The notes under the pieces are model-generated. The model had not been told where the DNA came from. It saw only the letters and a list, made by a program, of their open reading frames with translations, and did not search any database. 64,000 bases of DNA from positions 238,756 to 302,755 of the forward strand of contig NZ_WNLA01000006.1 in assembly GCF_009720865.1 (NCBI RefSeq), read 5' to 3'. Both the position numbers and the translations under genes were made by a program. This DNA comes from Pseudoduganella ginsengisoli. Its GTDB lineage: Bacteria; Pseudomonadota; Gammaproteobacteria; Burkholderiales; Burkholderiaceae_D. Positions 30,551-37,293 of this stretch are shown piece after piece. Position 1 is the stretch's first letter; each line of letters begins with the position of its first letter.

Positions 30551-31156
30551 ATGAGCCATGAAATACTCATCAACAATCCCACGAACAATTTACTTCTCCC
30601 TCGGATTGGTGGCGAAGCATTAATTGAAGGAGTTACCGACTGGCCTCTCAGTCCAAATGGATTGCCATTGACTTTAGTTGCGTCCATCCCCAACTCATTC
30701 ATTGCGAAACATACCGGATTCGAGTTGCCAGAAGATCATTACACATCAGTGTTCTCATATTACTCGGACTCCGACTACTTCCTTGATCAAATAACCTATC
30801 ATGGAGATCCAGATGAGTTATCGTACCTGATGCAAGGCTCAACAAAAGTCATTCAACATCGCATAGGCGGGAATATCTCCAAAGGAACATTCATACCTTC
30901 ACATTTAATGGAAATTGGCAGCTTCACATCAAATGACAAGGACTGTGGCTCTCGAATTGGAGGAAACCCTTGCCTTCTTCAAAACGAGACCATTCAAACA
31001 GAAGAATTTATATTCGCCCTTCAGCTTAGAAGCTCGGACTTTCCAAGTAAGTTCAACGATATTTTTGGAATTCCAGATGCGCTAGGCTATTTATTCCTAA
31101 GGGAAAACCCTCAAGTTTCTGACAGATGTGGTCTTTTTTTTGTTCAGACAACCTAA
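30551..31156 (+). CDS. Probable immunity protein for the RHS toxin (DUF1963/YwqG-like)
   Basis: A 201-residue soluble protein starting MSHEILINNPTNNLLLPRIG, 10 nt after the RHS stop. Its ribosome-binding site AAAGGA overlaps that stop codon, so production is coupled to the effector. Two RIGG blocks (RIGGEALIEGVTDWPLSPNG and SRIGGNPCLLQ) and the phrase GLPLTLVASIP recall the DUF1963/YwqG fold, often encoded beside polymorphic toxins. It is AT-rich like the RHS tip, so both probably arrived together. A longer in-frame reading into the RHS tail is rejected because the internal ATG has the good ribosome-binding site. The pairing with this toxin is inferred from position. Confidence 0.8.
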   Translation: MSHEILINNPTNNLLLPRIGGEALIEGVTDWPLSPNGLPLTLVASIPNSFIAKHTGFELPEDHYTSVFSYYSDSDYFLDQITYHGDPDELSYLMQGSTKVIQHRIGGNISKGTFIPSHLMEIGSFTSNDKDCGSRIGGNPCLLQNETIQTEEFIFALQLRSSDFPSKFNDIFGIPDALGYLFLRENPQVSDRCGLFFVQTT

Positions 31157-31161
31157 ATTAT

Positions 31162-31459
31162 TAACTTCTCCGTTTGTTATAGGTATAGCCACGGATGTTG
31201 ACATGCAGCGCCCCCCGGACAGGTCACTGTAGTGGCTCAGCCACGCGTGCTTTCAGCCGGCGCAGCAGTTCAATCGCGGTATCAAGGCGGCGCTGCAAAT
31301 GCCAGTATTCGATCTAGCTGAGGATAGCGCTGACAAATCCCGCGGAAATTAATACTTTCACTGGCCATGGCGCTGCAAAGTCGCCCCTGAAATGGACAGC
31401 CACGCCCGTTGCAATGGCGGAAGCTAGCAACGACGTGCGGCTCGCTGCGCTTTTGGCCA
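31162..31459. repeat. Direct repeat copy 1 (~300 bp, about 90% like 33221-33519)
   Basis: Aligned by eye with copy 2, 298 bp match 299 bp with about 29 differences, including one single-base gap. The copy starts 5 nt after the RHS immunity gene stop, at the ribosome-binding-site region that precedes the DUF1761 gene in copy 2. It ends abruptly inside the small membrane-protein gene. Confidence 0.9.
31237..31459 (-). pseudogene. Decayed copy of the small membrane protein gene at 33296-33598
   Basis: This is the part of repeat copy 1 that matches the 3' three quarters of the 33296-33598 gene. The first ~27 codons are missing, since homology stops at 31459. A CAG codon of the intact gene (in LSQIEC) has become TAG, so the frame is broken. 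The same stop codon position is kept (TGA at 31237-31239). Confidence 0.82.
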
Positions 31460-31677
31460 AAGGGTGTTATCGTTAGTCTATCAATATTGATATAGAAATG
31501 GAATAATTATTGAAGAAATGAAAGAATCATACATCTACAACTCTATATTCAAGCGAAAGGACGCAGTAAAACACACCTACAGTTTTTCAAATAATCGCGG
31601 CAGCTTTAGCTGTGCCAACACCAATGCTAGGCCGGAGATACCAGCCTGACCCATTACCGCGACAACTAAGGTAATAA
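31460..31677. other. AT-rich leader before the probable orphan immunity gene
   Basis: No convincing gene is seen. A 43-codon reading frame at 31518-31649 (MKESYIYNSIFKRKDAVKHT...) has no good ribosome-binding site; it could be the remains of a displaced RHS tip. Composition is much more AT-rich than the flanks. Confidence 0.35.
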
Positions 31678-32673
31678 GTGATAAATATATTTATTGACAA
31701 GAGCACTTGGATCGACTACCTCCAAGGCTGGGAAATTATCGATGTAGCTGTCCGTGACAAAAATATCGTCTATCTAGGTGCCAGGAAAAGTATAGGCTAC
31801 GAAGATGCCTCACATCTGGCAAATCATGATATTCCAACAAAAATTATTGCTATCTACCTTGATGAGCCTTCAGGTTTAGTAAATGGCAGCCGGCTAAATA
31901 TTGGTGGCCAAGAGCTTTCGGGCATGGCTTTTCCAGTAATCGGTGTTTCCAGGCTTCCGTTTAGCCGTCCAGGCGGCATGGTTTCCGCAAAAAACATGGA
32001 TGGTGACACATGGCCAATCGGTGGCGGCAATGGCCCAATGGAGCATATCTCTCCTGGCGCTTGGCCACACCCCTACCGGCTGAAATGTATTAACGGCTAC
32101 ACCTATTCCGTTGGGGCCGGGCGCTCACTTTACAAGCGCGTCGCTGTTGGCCAATGGCAGTCATTCCGAGACGGTTTTCCGAAGGTCCAATCTTCGAATA
32201 AGCTGGGTTTCAGGGATCTTGATGCATTCTCTGACCACGACATGTATGCAGTAGGCGGCCACGGCGACGTCTGGCATTACGACGGTACAAAGTGGACGCA
32301 AATGGGTTTCCCCAGCAACGTCCAGTTAGGTACGGTCACTTGCGCCGGGGATGGCAACGTGTATATCTCGAGCGAGGGCGGAAGCCTGTGGGTCGGAAAC
32401 AAATCCACCTGGAAGCGCATATACGAAGGCGGATCCAGCGTGTTATGGAACGACGTGCTGTGGTTCCAGGACAAGCTTTGGCTGGCTTCCGACTACAACT
32501 TCGCCATCTGGAATGGCAAGGAACTCGAACCCGTTATGCATGATGGCAAACCGGTATCGATCCGCGGACATATGGATGCCTACGACGGATTGCTGGTCGT
32601 CGCCAGCCTGGAATTCGCCATGGCCTTTGATGGCCAGCAGTGGCAAACCATCGTCGCACCTTATCTGGATTGA
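31678..32673 (+). CDS. Beta-propeller-like protein, probable orphan immunity protein
   Basis: A 331-residue soluble protein with a GTG start (MINIFIDKSTWIDYLQGWEI) preceded by AAGG. Repeated Trp/Gly strands such as YAVGGHGDVWHYDGTKW, VYISSEGGSLWVGNKSTW and LWLASDYNFAIWNGKEL suggest several blades of a BNR/WD-like propeller in the second half. I recall similar proteins encoded downstream of RHS genes and thought to be immunity proteins; this is inference from position and type. No toxin tip precedes it, so it would be an orphan. The first third is AT-rich while the rest is close to the chromosomal average, which suggests a composite origin. Confidence 0.75.
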   Translation: MINIFIDKSTWIDYLQGWEIIDVAVRDKNIVYLGARKSIGYEDASHLANHDIPTKIIAIYLDEPSGLVNGSRLNIGGQELSGMAFPVIGVSRLPFSRPGGMVSAKNMDGDTWPIGGGNGPMEHISPGAWPHPYRLKCINGYTYSVGAGRSLYKRVAVGQWQSFRDGFPKVQSSNKLGFRDLDAFSDHDMYAVGGHGDVWHYDGTKWTQMGFPSNVQLGTVTCAGDGNVYISSEGGSLWVGNKSTWKRIYEGGSSVLWNDVLWFQDKLWLASDYNFAIWNGKELEPVMHDGKPVSIRGHMDAYDGLLVVASLEFAMAFDGQQWQTIVAPYLD

Positions 32674-32816
32674 GCCGGCCAGGTAACGGAGACTGCTTGC
32701 GACCTCCTATCTAAATTACCCACTTCCAGCGGCTTGAATCAGGCCGTCTGCGGCGGCGAAAGTGCTGCGCTATGACTGCATGCTACTGCACTCATGCTAA
32801 CAACCCAGCCCCATGT

Positions 32817-33218
32817 TTAATGCCACGCCCCAATAACCAAACCATAAATAAGAAACTGCACCAAGTGATACCCGCCATCGATCAGCAGCAGCTTGGTACT
32901 GCGGTTGGCGAACTGGTAATTGATACCGAAACTGGCGGCAACCAGACCTCCGCCGACAGCCAGTCCCTGCCCGGCCGCGATCGGGGCGGACGCTGCAGCC
33001 GGCATCAGCCACGCATACACAAACGCAGCCAACAACGCAAAGATAAAGCTAACGCCAAACACCTTAGCAGGATGGCCCTGCTCTTGTTTACAGTTGTCAC
33101 ACGGCCCTGCTTCGCGGTTCCACGTGTTGCCAAACAGCGCTGGTGAATACCACAGGCCGCCCAGCATGAAGCTGGAAGAGGCAGCAACGATAATGGCAAG
33201 CAGGTTCAATTGCAGCAT
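32817..33218 (-). CDS. DUF1761-family membrane protein
   Basis: A 133-residue protein starting MLQLNLLAIIVAASSSFMLG, with GGAG 8 nt upstream; an extension to 33263 would read through that site and is rejected. Four hydrophobic segments are visible (about 5-25, 52-75, 80-100 and 110-130). GGLWYSPALFGNTW and the late GGYHLVQFLIYGLVIGAW are DUF1761 hallmarks. The family is widespread but uncharacterised. The 5' leader of this gene is the beginning of repeat copy 2. The 143 nt between it and the propeller gene hold no gene. Confidence 0.82.
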   Translation of the reverse strand: MLQLNLLAIIVAASSSFMLGGLWYSPALFGNTWNREAGPCDNCKQEQGHPAKVFGVSFIFALLAAFVYAWLMPAAASAPIAAGQGLAVGGGLVAASFGINYQFANRSTKLLLIDGGYHLVQFLIYGLVIGAWH

Positions 33219-33220
33219 GG

Positions 33221-33519
33221 TAACTTCTCCGTCTGTTATAGGTATGGCCGCGGATGTTAACACGCAGCGGCCCCCGGACAGGTCACCGTGGCGGCTCAGC
33301 CACGCCTGCTTTCAGCCTGGCGCAGCAGTTCAATGGCGGCATCAAGGCGGCGCTGCAAATGCCAGCATTCGATCTGGCTGAGGATAGCGCTGGCAAATCC
33401 CACGGAAATTAATACTTTCACTGCCAATGGCGCCGCAAAGTCTCCCATGAAGTAGACAGCCACGCCTGTAGCAATGGCGGAGGCAAGCAACGACGTGCGG
33501 CTTGCTGCGCTTTTGGCCA
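33221..33519. repeat. Direct repeat copy 2 (partner of 31162-31459)
   Basis: This is the apparently original copy. It runs from the leader of the DUF1761 gene into the intact small membrane-protein gene. Its partner lies 2.06 kb upstream in the same orientation. Confidence 0.9.
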
Positions 33520-33598
33520 GCACAGCTTTAGCGTTGGCGCGGCGGGAACCTTGTTCCAGCAGGTTTTGGGTTTCGAATTCAGTGATTGGTGTTTTCAT
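33296..33598 (-). CDS. Small two-span membrane protein of unknown function
   Basis: A 100-residue protein beginning MKTPITEFETQNLLEQGSRR. Two hydrophobic segments follow (about 35-55, SLLASAIATGVAVYFMG, and 58-75, LAVKVLISVGFASAIL). A charged helix at the C-terminus, ECWHLQRRLDAAIELLRQAE, could form a coiled coil. I do not recognise a named family. The spacing to the DUF1761 start is 78 nt on the same strand, so they may be co-transcribed. A decayed partial copy lies at 31237-31459, evidence that this spot has been duplicated. Confidence 0.65.
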   Translation of the reverse strand: MKTPITEFETQNLLEQGSRRANAKAVLAKSAASRTSLLASAIATGVAVYFMGDFAAPLAVKVLISVGFASAILSQIECWHLQRRLDAAIELLRQAESRRG

Positions 33599-33715
33599 GT
33601 TTTCTTATTAGAAAAAATCTACAGGGATACTTCTGGAAGACAGTACATGGCACAGCGACAGGAGCAGCGATACCTATTCGGTCCAATCTCCATCGGCAAT
33701 GGCTGCTAACCTTAC

Positions 33716-34210
33716 TCAAACAGCACGCCGCTGCGGTTCCGCCACATGCAAATATTTCGTCAGCAAATCCCGTGGCGGCGCCACGCTGATGTTCTTCAAT
33801 ATCTGCCCCACATTGCCGCGATGGTAGCCGCCGTGCGTGATCACGTGCATCAGGATTTCTTCGCGCGACATCGTGCCCGCGTCGCCATCCGTGAAGCGGA
33901 ACTGCACCGGCTGCGCCAATGCCGCGTCATCCAGCGTGGCAACATAGCCTTGGAACCATGCATCGGTTTCCTTTACTGCTGCGCGCAACTCTTCCAAGGT
34001 GGGCGTGGCCTTGGTATTGGTGGCATCATAACCATGCGCCTCGCCCAGCAAGTGCGCGCGGAAAATCCGGTCCACGACATAAATGTGGTTCAGCGTCCGG
34101 ATCGCCATATGCAAATCCGCTTCGGCCGTCACGGTTGCCAATACATCGAATAATTCGCTATTGGCCCATGCCTTTTGGCCAAACAGGGATTGCAGCATAG
34201 TGACAGACAT
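33716..34210 (-). CDS. DinB-family protein
   Basis: A 164-residue four-helix-bundle protein of the DinB/YfiT superfamily, whose members use three histidines to bind a metal and act as thiol-dependent transferases or have unknown roles. The start MSVTMLQSLFGQKAWANSEL is preceded by AAGGAG. The His positions are seen in IRTLNHIYVVDRIF and HVITHGGYHRGNVGQIL. It is last in a minus-strand run of six genes and starts 23 nt after the preceding stop. It should not be confused with the DNA polymerase IV also called DinB. Confidence 0.88.
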   Translation of the reverse strand: MSVTMLQSLFGQKAWANSELFDVLATVTAEADLHMAIRTLNHIYVVDRIFRAHLLGEAHGYDATNTKATPTLEELRAAVKETDAWFQGYVATLDDAALAQPVQFRFTDGDAGTMSREEILMHVITHGGYHRGNVGQILKNISVAPPRDLLTKYLHVAEPQRRAV

Positions 34211-34233
34211 GATGGCTCCTTGAATAAGGTGGT

Positions 34234-34620
34234 TCAAAAACGGTAGCAGTGCGCTTGCTGGCTATCGGCGCGTTGAAACGGTACGGTCAGGATTGGCGAC
34301 TGGTTTTTCTGGCACTGGATTAATATTTCAGTGTACGCCTCGACGCTGCGCTCGACGATGCCTTGCTTGCCTGCGCGCCCGATCGCTTGCGCCAGCGAAG
34401 GTTCGCGCAGCGGAGTGTCCGTCGGGCGAGTGTGCGCAGCTTCGGCAATCAACGGACTGGACTTCGCCATTGCAATTGCACGCGCAGATAATGTTGCGCG
34501 GGATGTGAGCGCCGCATCGGCAGCCATTTTCAAGTCTTCTTGCGGTACGTCCGCAGACCGCACCTGGCCCGTACAAGCCAGCCAGATCAAGACCAGTGAT
34601 TTAGCGCGCCTTGCCGACAT
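34234..34620 (-). CDS. Small exported protein of unknown function
   Basis: A 128-residue protein with a signal peptide MSARRAKSLVLIWLACTGQ, cleaved near VRSA. The mature part is Ala-rich and helical (DLKMAADAALTSRATLSARA) and ends with two cysteines (about residues 104 and 125) that could form a periplasmic disulfide. No family was recognised. Its start lies inside the 3' end of the membrane-protein gene (20 nt overlap), so it is translationally coupled to it. A longer start at 34671 would overlap that gene more and lacks a signal peptide at its beginning. Confidence 0.6.
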   Translation of the reverse strand: MSARRAKSLVLIWLACTGQVRSADVPQEDLKMAADAALTSRATLSARAIAMAKSSPLIAEAAHTRPTDTPLREPSLAQAIGRAGKQGIVERSVEAYTEILIQCQKNQSPILTVPFQRADSQQAHCYRF

Positions 34621-35020
34621 GCCACGCCGTCCACGCAAAGAACAGCCCAAACACCAGGTCACCCGCGCCATAGACCGAAAAGAACATGGCAGTCAGCGGC
34701 GACTCGGACGCGATCGATGGCAGCGTCTGCGCCTTGTCAGACAGCCAGCGCAGCCACGCCAGCACATACACGAGCTTTTCAAACGCAAACACGGCAAGCA
34801 GCGCTGGCACATGGTGATAAGTCTTCGCCACGGCCCAATACGCCAGCCCCCACAGCACGACGGCAACCTGCCCCAGCCACGAAAACACGGCGGGATCGAC
34901 TGCCGCCAGCAAGGGATTCATGAACAGCTTGGAAAACGTCAGCATGCCGAACACGTTATACGCGCCGGCAAGCCAGAAACCTTTGGTGATCAGCGAACGG
35001 GGATGGGACGCAACGGACAT
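34601..35020 (-). CDS. Small multi-span membrane protein of unknown function
   Basis: A 139-residue protein with four hydrophobic segments (about 13-33, 46-64, 70-90 and 110-132), e.g. FWLAGAYNVFGMLTFSKLF and MFFSVYGAGDLVFGLFFAW. The pattern resembles small DoxX/DUF-like inner-membrane proteins, but no family was assigned. It starts 30 nt after the HAD gene and overlaps the exported-protein gene by 20 nt, so it belongs to the operon at 33716-37180. Confidence 0.7.
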   Translation of the reverse strand: MSVASHPRSLITKGFWLAGAYNVFGMLTFSKLFMNPLLAAVDPAVFSWLGQVAVVLWGLAYWAVAKTYHHVPALLAVFAFEKLVYVLAWLRWLSDKAQTLPSIASESPLTAMFFSVYGAGDLVFGLFFAWTAWHVGKAR

Positions 35021-35050
35021 GGACAGGTGGATGATCGAACGCGGAATTGT

Positions 35051-35677
35051 CTATTTTACAAAATCCACATGATTGTCGGCAAGTGCCGCAGCGATGTCGC
35101 CAGTATGGCGCACCAGCACGCCGCGCAAGCCTGCTGCGTTGGCTGCCTCAACGTTCTCTGCGAGGTCATCAAAAAACAGGACAGCTTCCGGTCGCACGTC
35201 CAGTTCCCGGCAGATATGCTCGAACGCTGCGCGCTCAGGTTTGCGCAAGCCGATCTGATGCGAAGCGAACACGCGGCCGAACGATTGCGCCACGGCCGGA
35301 TACAGCCGCATCCAGCACGCCATATGGCTGGCGTTGGTGTTGGTGAACGCGTGGCAGGGAATGGTCCCGCGCAATGACGACACCAGTTGCACCGCCTCGG
35401 CAATCTCGCCTTGAAAGATGGCGTTCCAGCCTGCCTCAATCTGCGCAACCGGCGCCTGCAGCTGCAGTGTCTGCGCGATGTGCGCAAAGTATTCACTGGC
35501 TGTGATCTCGCCCCGCTCGTGGCGCTGGTAAGGCAAATCGTTGCAAAAAAGTTGCTGCAATTGTTCCAGCGATAACCGGGAATATGGCGCCCATGCGGCA
35601 AGAATGCGCTGGAAATCAATGTCGATCAGTACGCCGCCAAGATCGAACAACAGGACTTGCGGAGGCGGCACAGTCAT
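35051..35677 (-). CDS. HAD-family phosphatase
   Basis: A 208-residue soluble hydrolase of the HAD subfamily IA, close in type to the sugar-phosphate phosphatase YihX. Motif I is LLFDLGGVLIDIDF (nucleophile Asp12); the second Asp of the usual DxD is Gly, as in YihX-like members. Motif II is AFTNTNASH, motif III lysine is in GLRKPERAAFEHIC, and motif IV is VLFFDDLAENVEAANAAGL. The ATG overlaps the stop of the preceding gene by 4 nt. The physiological substrate is unknown. Confidence 0.88.
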   Translation of the reverse strand: MTVPPPQVLLFDLGGVLIDIDFQRILAAWAPYSRLSLEQLQQLFCNDLPYQRHERGEITASEYFAHIAQTLQLQAPVAQIEAGWNAIFQGEIAEAVQLVSSLRGTIPCHAFTNTNASHMACWMRLYPAVAQSFGRVFASHQIGLRKPERAAFEHICRELDVRPEAVLFFDDLAENVEAANAAGLRGVLVRHTGDIAAALADNHVDFVK

Positions 35678-36018
35678 CGCTGGGCGCCGACAAAGTGCAG
35701 CGCTTCCCGCGCCAGTTGCAGACTATCCTTGGCTGCCGCCTGATGAACAGCCAGCCACTCTTTCATTAACCGGCCATGCCCGGGATCAAATTGCTGTCCG
35801 CTTCCGGCCGCCACCAGTTCGTCAACACGTTTGCGCGGCAGCTTGACGACAAATTCATCGGCAGACGACACCATGGCAAATATCTTGCCATTGACCTGCA
35901 ATGCTGAAGACCCGAAACCCTTCTTGCCCCGCTGGCCGACAGAGACGCCCGGCTCGCCGGACAGCGCCTCGGCCACCATGGAAAATTGCTGCTGCCATGC
36001 AGACTGCTGCTCAGACAT
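35674..36018 (-). CDS. TfoX-N / YjbR-like small protein
   Basis: A 114-residue cytoplasmic protein, started at MSEQQSAWQQQFSMVAEAL because AAGGA lies 6 nt upstream. The central part, SSALQVNGKIFAMVSSADEF followed by VVKLPRKRVDELVAAGSGQQF, has the strand order of the TfoX N-terminal or MmcQ/YjbR fold, a family of DNA-binding or structural proteins without enzymatic motif. It begins 1 nt before the beta-lactamase-like stop and overlaps the HAD start by 4 nt, so it is tightly packed in the operon. Function unknown. Confidence 0.7.
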   Translation of the reverse strand: MSEQQSAWQQQFSMVAEALSGEPGVSVGQRGKKGFGSSALQVNGKIFAMVSSADEFVVKLPRKRVDELVAAGSGQQFDPGHGRLMKEWLAVHQAAAKDSLQLAREALHFVGAQR

Positions 36019-36019
36019 T

Positions 36020-37180
36020 TCACTTCCTTTCAACAGAATCCCATTCATACGCATTGGCGATACGGTCAGCAACCTGGTTCATCAGCGCCATGCCGTTGTC
36101 GCCATTGGTCATGATGACCATGCCATATCCTTTGCGCACATGCCCCGTCATCCATGCACGATACCCCCAGTTCGATCCACTGTGAGAAAAATACCAACCG
36201 TCGCCACGGCGCGCCATCGACCATCCCACCGCATAGGGACCAACACCAACGGGCGTCGTCATGTCCTGTGCGAAGCGCTGTTCCAGCACGGCGCCGCGGG
36301 GGCCGCGTAGCGCAGTTTGCATTTCAATCATGAACTTCGCCAAATCCGTTGGCGTGCTCCACAATGCAGCGGCTGCCAGTTCCGGATAAATGTGCCATGG
36401 CGCACCCATGCGGCGGCCCTGCTCGTCATGCGCCAGCGCGGCATGGATGCGTGTTTCGGGCGGATCAAAGGAACTGTCCTGCATGTGCAGCGGCGCCAGG
36501 ACAGACGACTGCATCAAGTTCGCAAACGAACAGTTGCACACGTCTGCCATGGCCAACTGCATGATGGTCAAACCGCCGCCAGAATATTGGTAGGCGGCAT
36601 ACGGCGCCCGTGCAAACGCGACTTTGCCCACATTCGATGGCGGCAACCCATTGAGAATCTGCACTGGCGCTGGCAACGGCGCTTGCGGTTCATAGCCGGG
36701 AAAGCCAAAACCGTCGTCGGCGCCGGACGTGTGGCTGAACAGCGAGCGCGGCGTGACTGGCTGGCTCCACGTGGATTGCGGCACTTTCCACGATGTCAGG
36801 ACAGTATTGACATCCGCATCGAGATTCAAGCGCCGCTCCTGCACCATACGCATGGCAGCCAGCGCCGTCACGGGCTTGCTGATGGACGCTGCCTGGAACC
36901 GGGTTCCTGTTTCCACCAGCCGTCCCGTTTCCGCATCCGCGATGCCGTACGCCTTGGCCCAATGCAGCTTGAAGTCTTTGACGACGGCAATGCTAAGACC
37001 GGGCACATGCAGGCGCTCCATCAGCGCCTTCAAGCCCAGGGTATCCAATTCATTGGGACTGGCGGCCTGGGACGCTTCGATGCGGGCAATCAGCACAGCG
37101 GCATCATCCTGCGCATGGGCAGCCGTAACGGGAATGGTAGGTAAAAGCCAGAAGATGTAGAGGGGAACAGAGCGGAACAT
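36020..37180 (-). CDS. Exported serine beta-lactamase-like / penicillin-binding hydrolase
   Basis: A 386-residue protein with a signal peptide MFRSVPLYIFWLLPTIPVTA ending near AHAQ. It has the class C beta-lactamase fold: SxxK as SISK in FQAASISKPVTALAAMRM (about 96), the YxN-like YQYSGGGLTIMQLAM (Tyr-Ser-Gly), and the late HSGSNWGYRAWM in the KTG position. The family includes esterases, D-aminopeptidases and resistance enzymes; lacking a standard YAN or KTG, this is more likely a peptidase or esterase. It heads the minus-strand run of six genes. A palindromic AT-rich site lies about 22 nt upstream. Confidence 0.88.
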   Translation of the reverse strand: MFRSVPLYIFWLLPTIPVTAAHAQDDAAVLIARIEASQAASPNELDTLGLKALMERLHVPGLSIAVVKDFKLHWAKAYGIADAETGRLVETGTRFQAASISKPVTALAAMRMVQERRLNLDADVNTVLTSWKVPQSTWSQPVTPRSLFSHTSGADDGFGFPGYEPQAPLPAPVQILNGLPPSNVGKVAFARAPYAAYQYSGGGLTIMQLAMADVCNCSFANLMQSSVLAPLHMQDSSFDPPETRIHAALAHDEQGRRMGAPWHIYPELAAAALWSTPTDLAKFMIEMQTALRGPRGAVLEQRFAQDMTTPVGVGPYAVGWSMARRGDGWYFSHSGSNWGYRAWMTGHVRKGYGMVIMTNGDNGMALMNQVADRIANAYEWDSVERK

Positions 37181-37201
37181 GAACCACCACGATGAATCAT
37201 T

Positions 37202-37213
37202 TGATAATTATCA
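37202..37213. promoter_or_regulatory. Fur-box-like palindrome upstream of the beta-lactamase-like gene
   Basis: TGATAATTATCA is a perfect 12-bp palindrome. It contains GATAAT and its inverted partner, as in Fur boxes, but only part of the 19-bp consensus is present. It lies 22 nt before the ATG, where a repressor could block transcription. Confidence 0.3.
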
Positions 37214-37244
37214 TAGTAGCATTAACAATCCGGTTGACCGCAAT

Positions 37245-37269
37245 AAAACGGGGCGCACGCAGCGCCCCG
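37245..37269 (-). terminator. Intrinsic terminator of the S8 protease gene
   Basis: An 8-bp stem CGGGGCGC/GCGCCCCG with a 5-nt loop, followed on the minus strand by TTTTATTG, 25 nt after the stop codon. Confidence 0.88.
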
Positions 37270-37293
37270 CTCAATACAGCACTACGTCAGAAA

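Noticed and set aside
31157..33598. A prophage remnant or transposon in the AT-rich part
   Set aside because: No integrase, transposase, terminal inverted repeats or tRNA attachment site was seen. The 300-bp direct repeats are better explained by local duplication during RHS tail exchange.
33716..34210. DNA polymerase IV (dinB) as part of the SOS set
   Set aside because: The protein is the unrelated four-helix DinB/YfiT type with a His triad, not a Y-family polymerase, and no LexA box precedes it.
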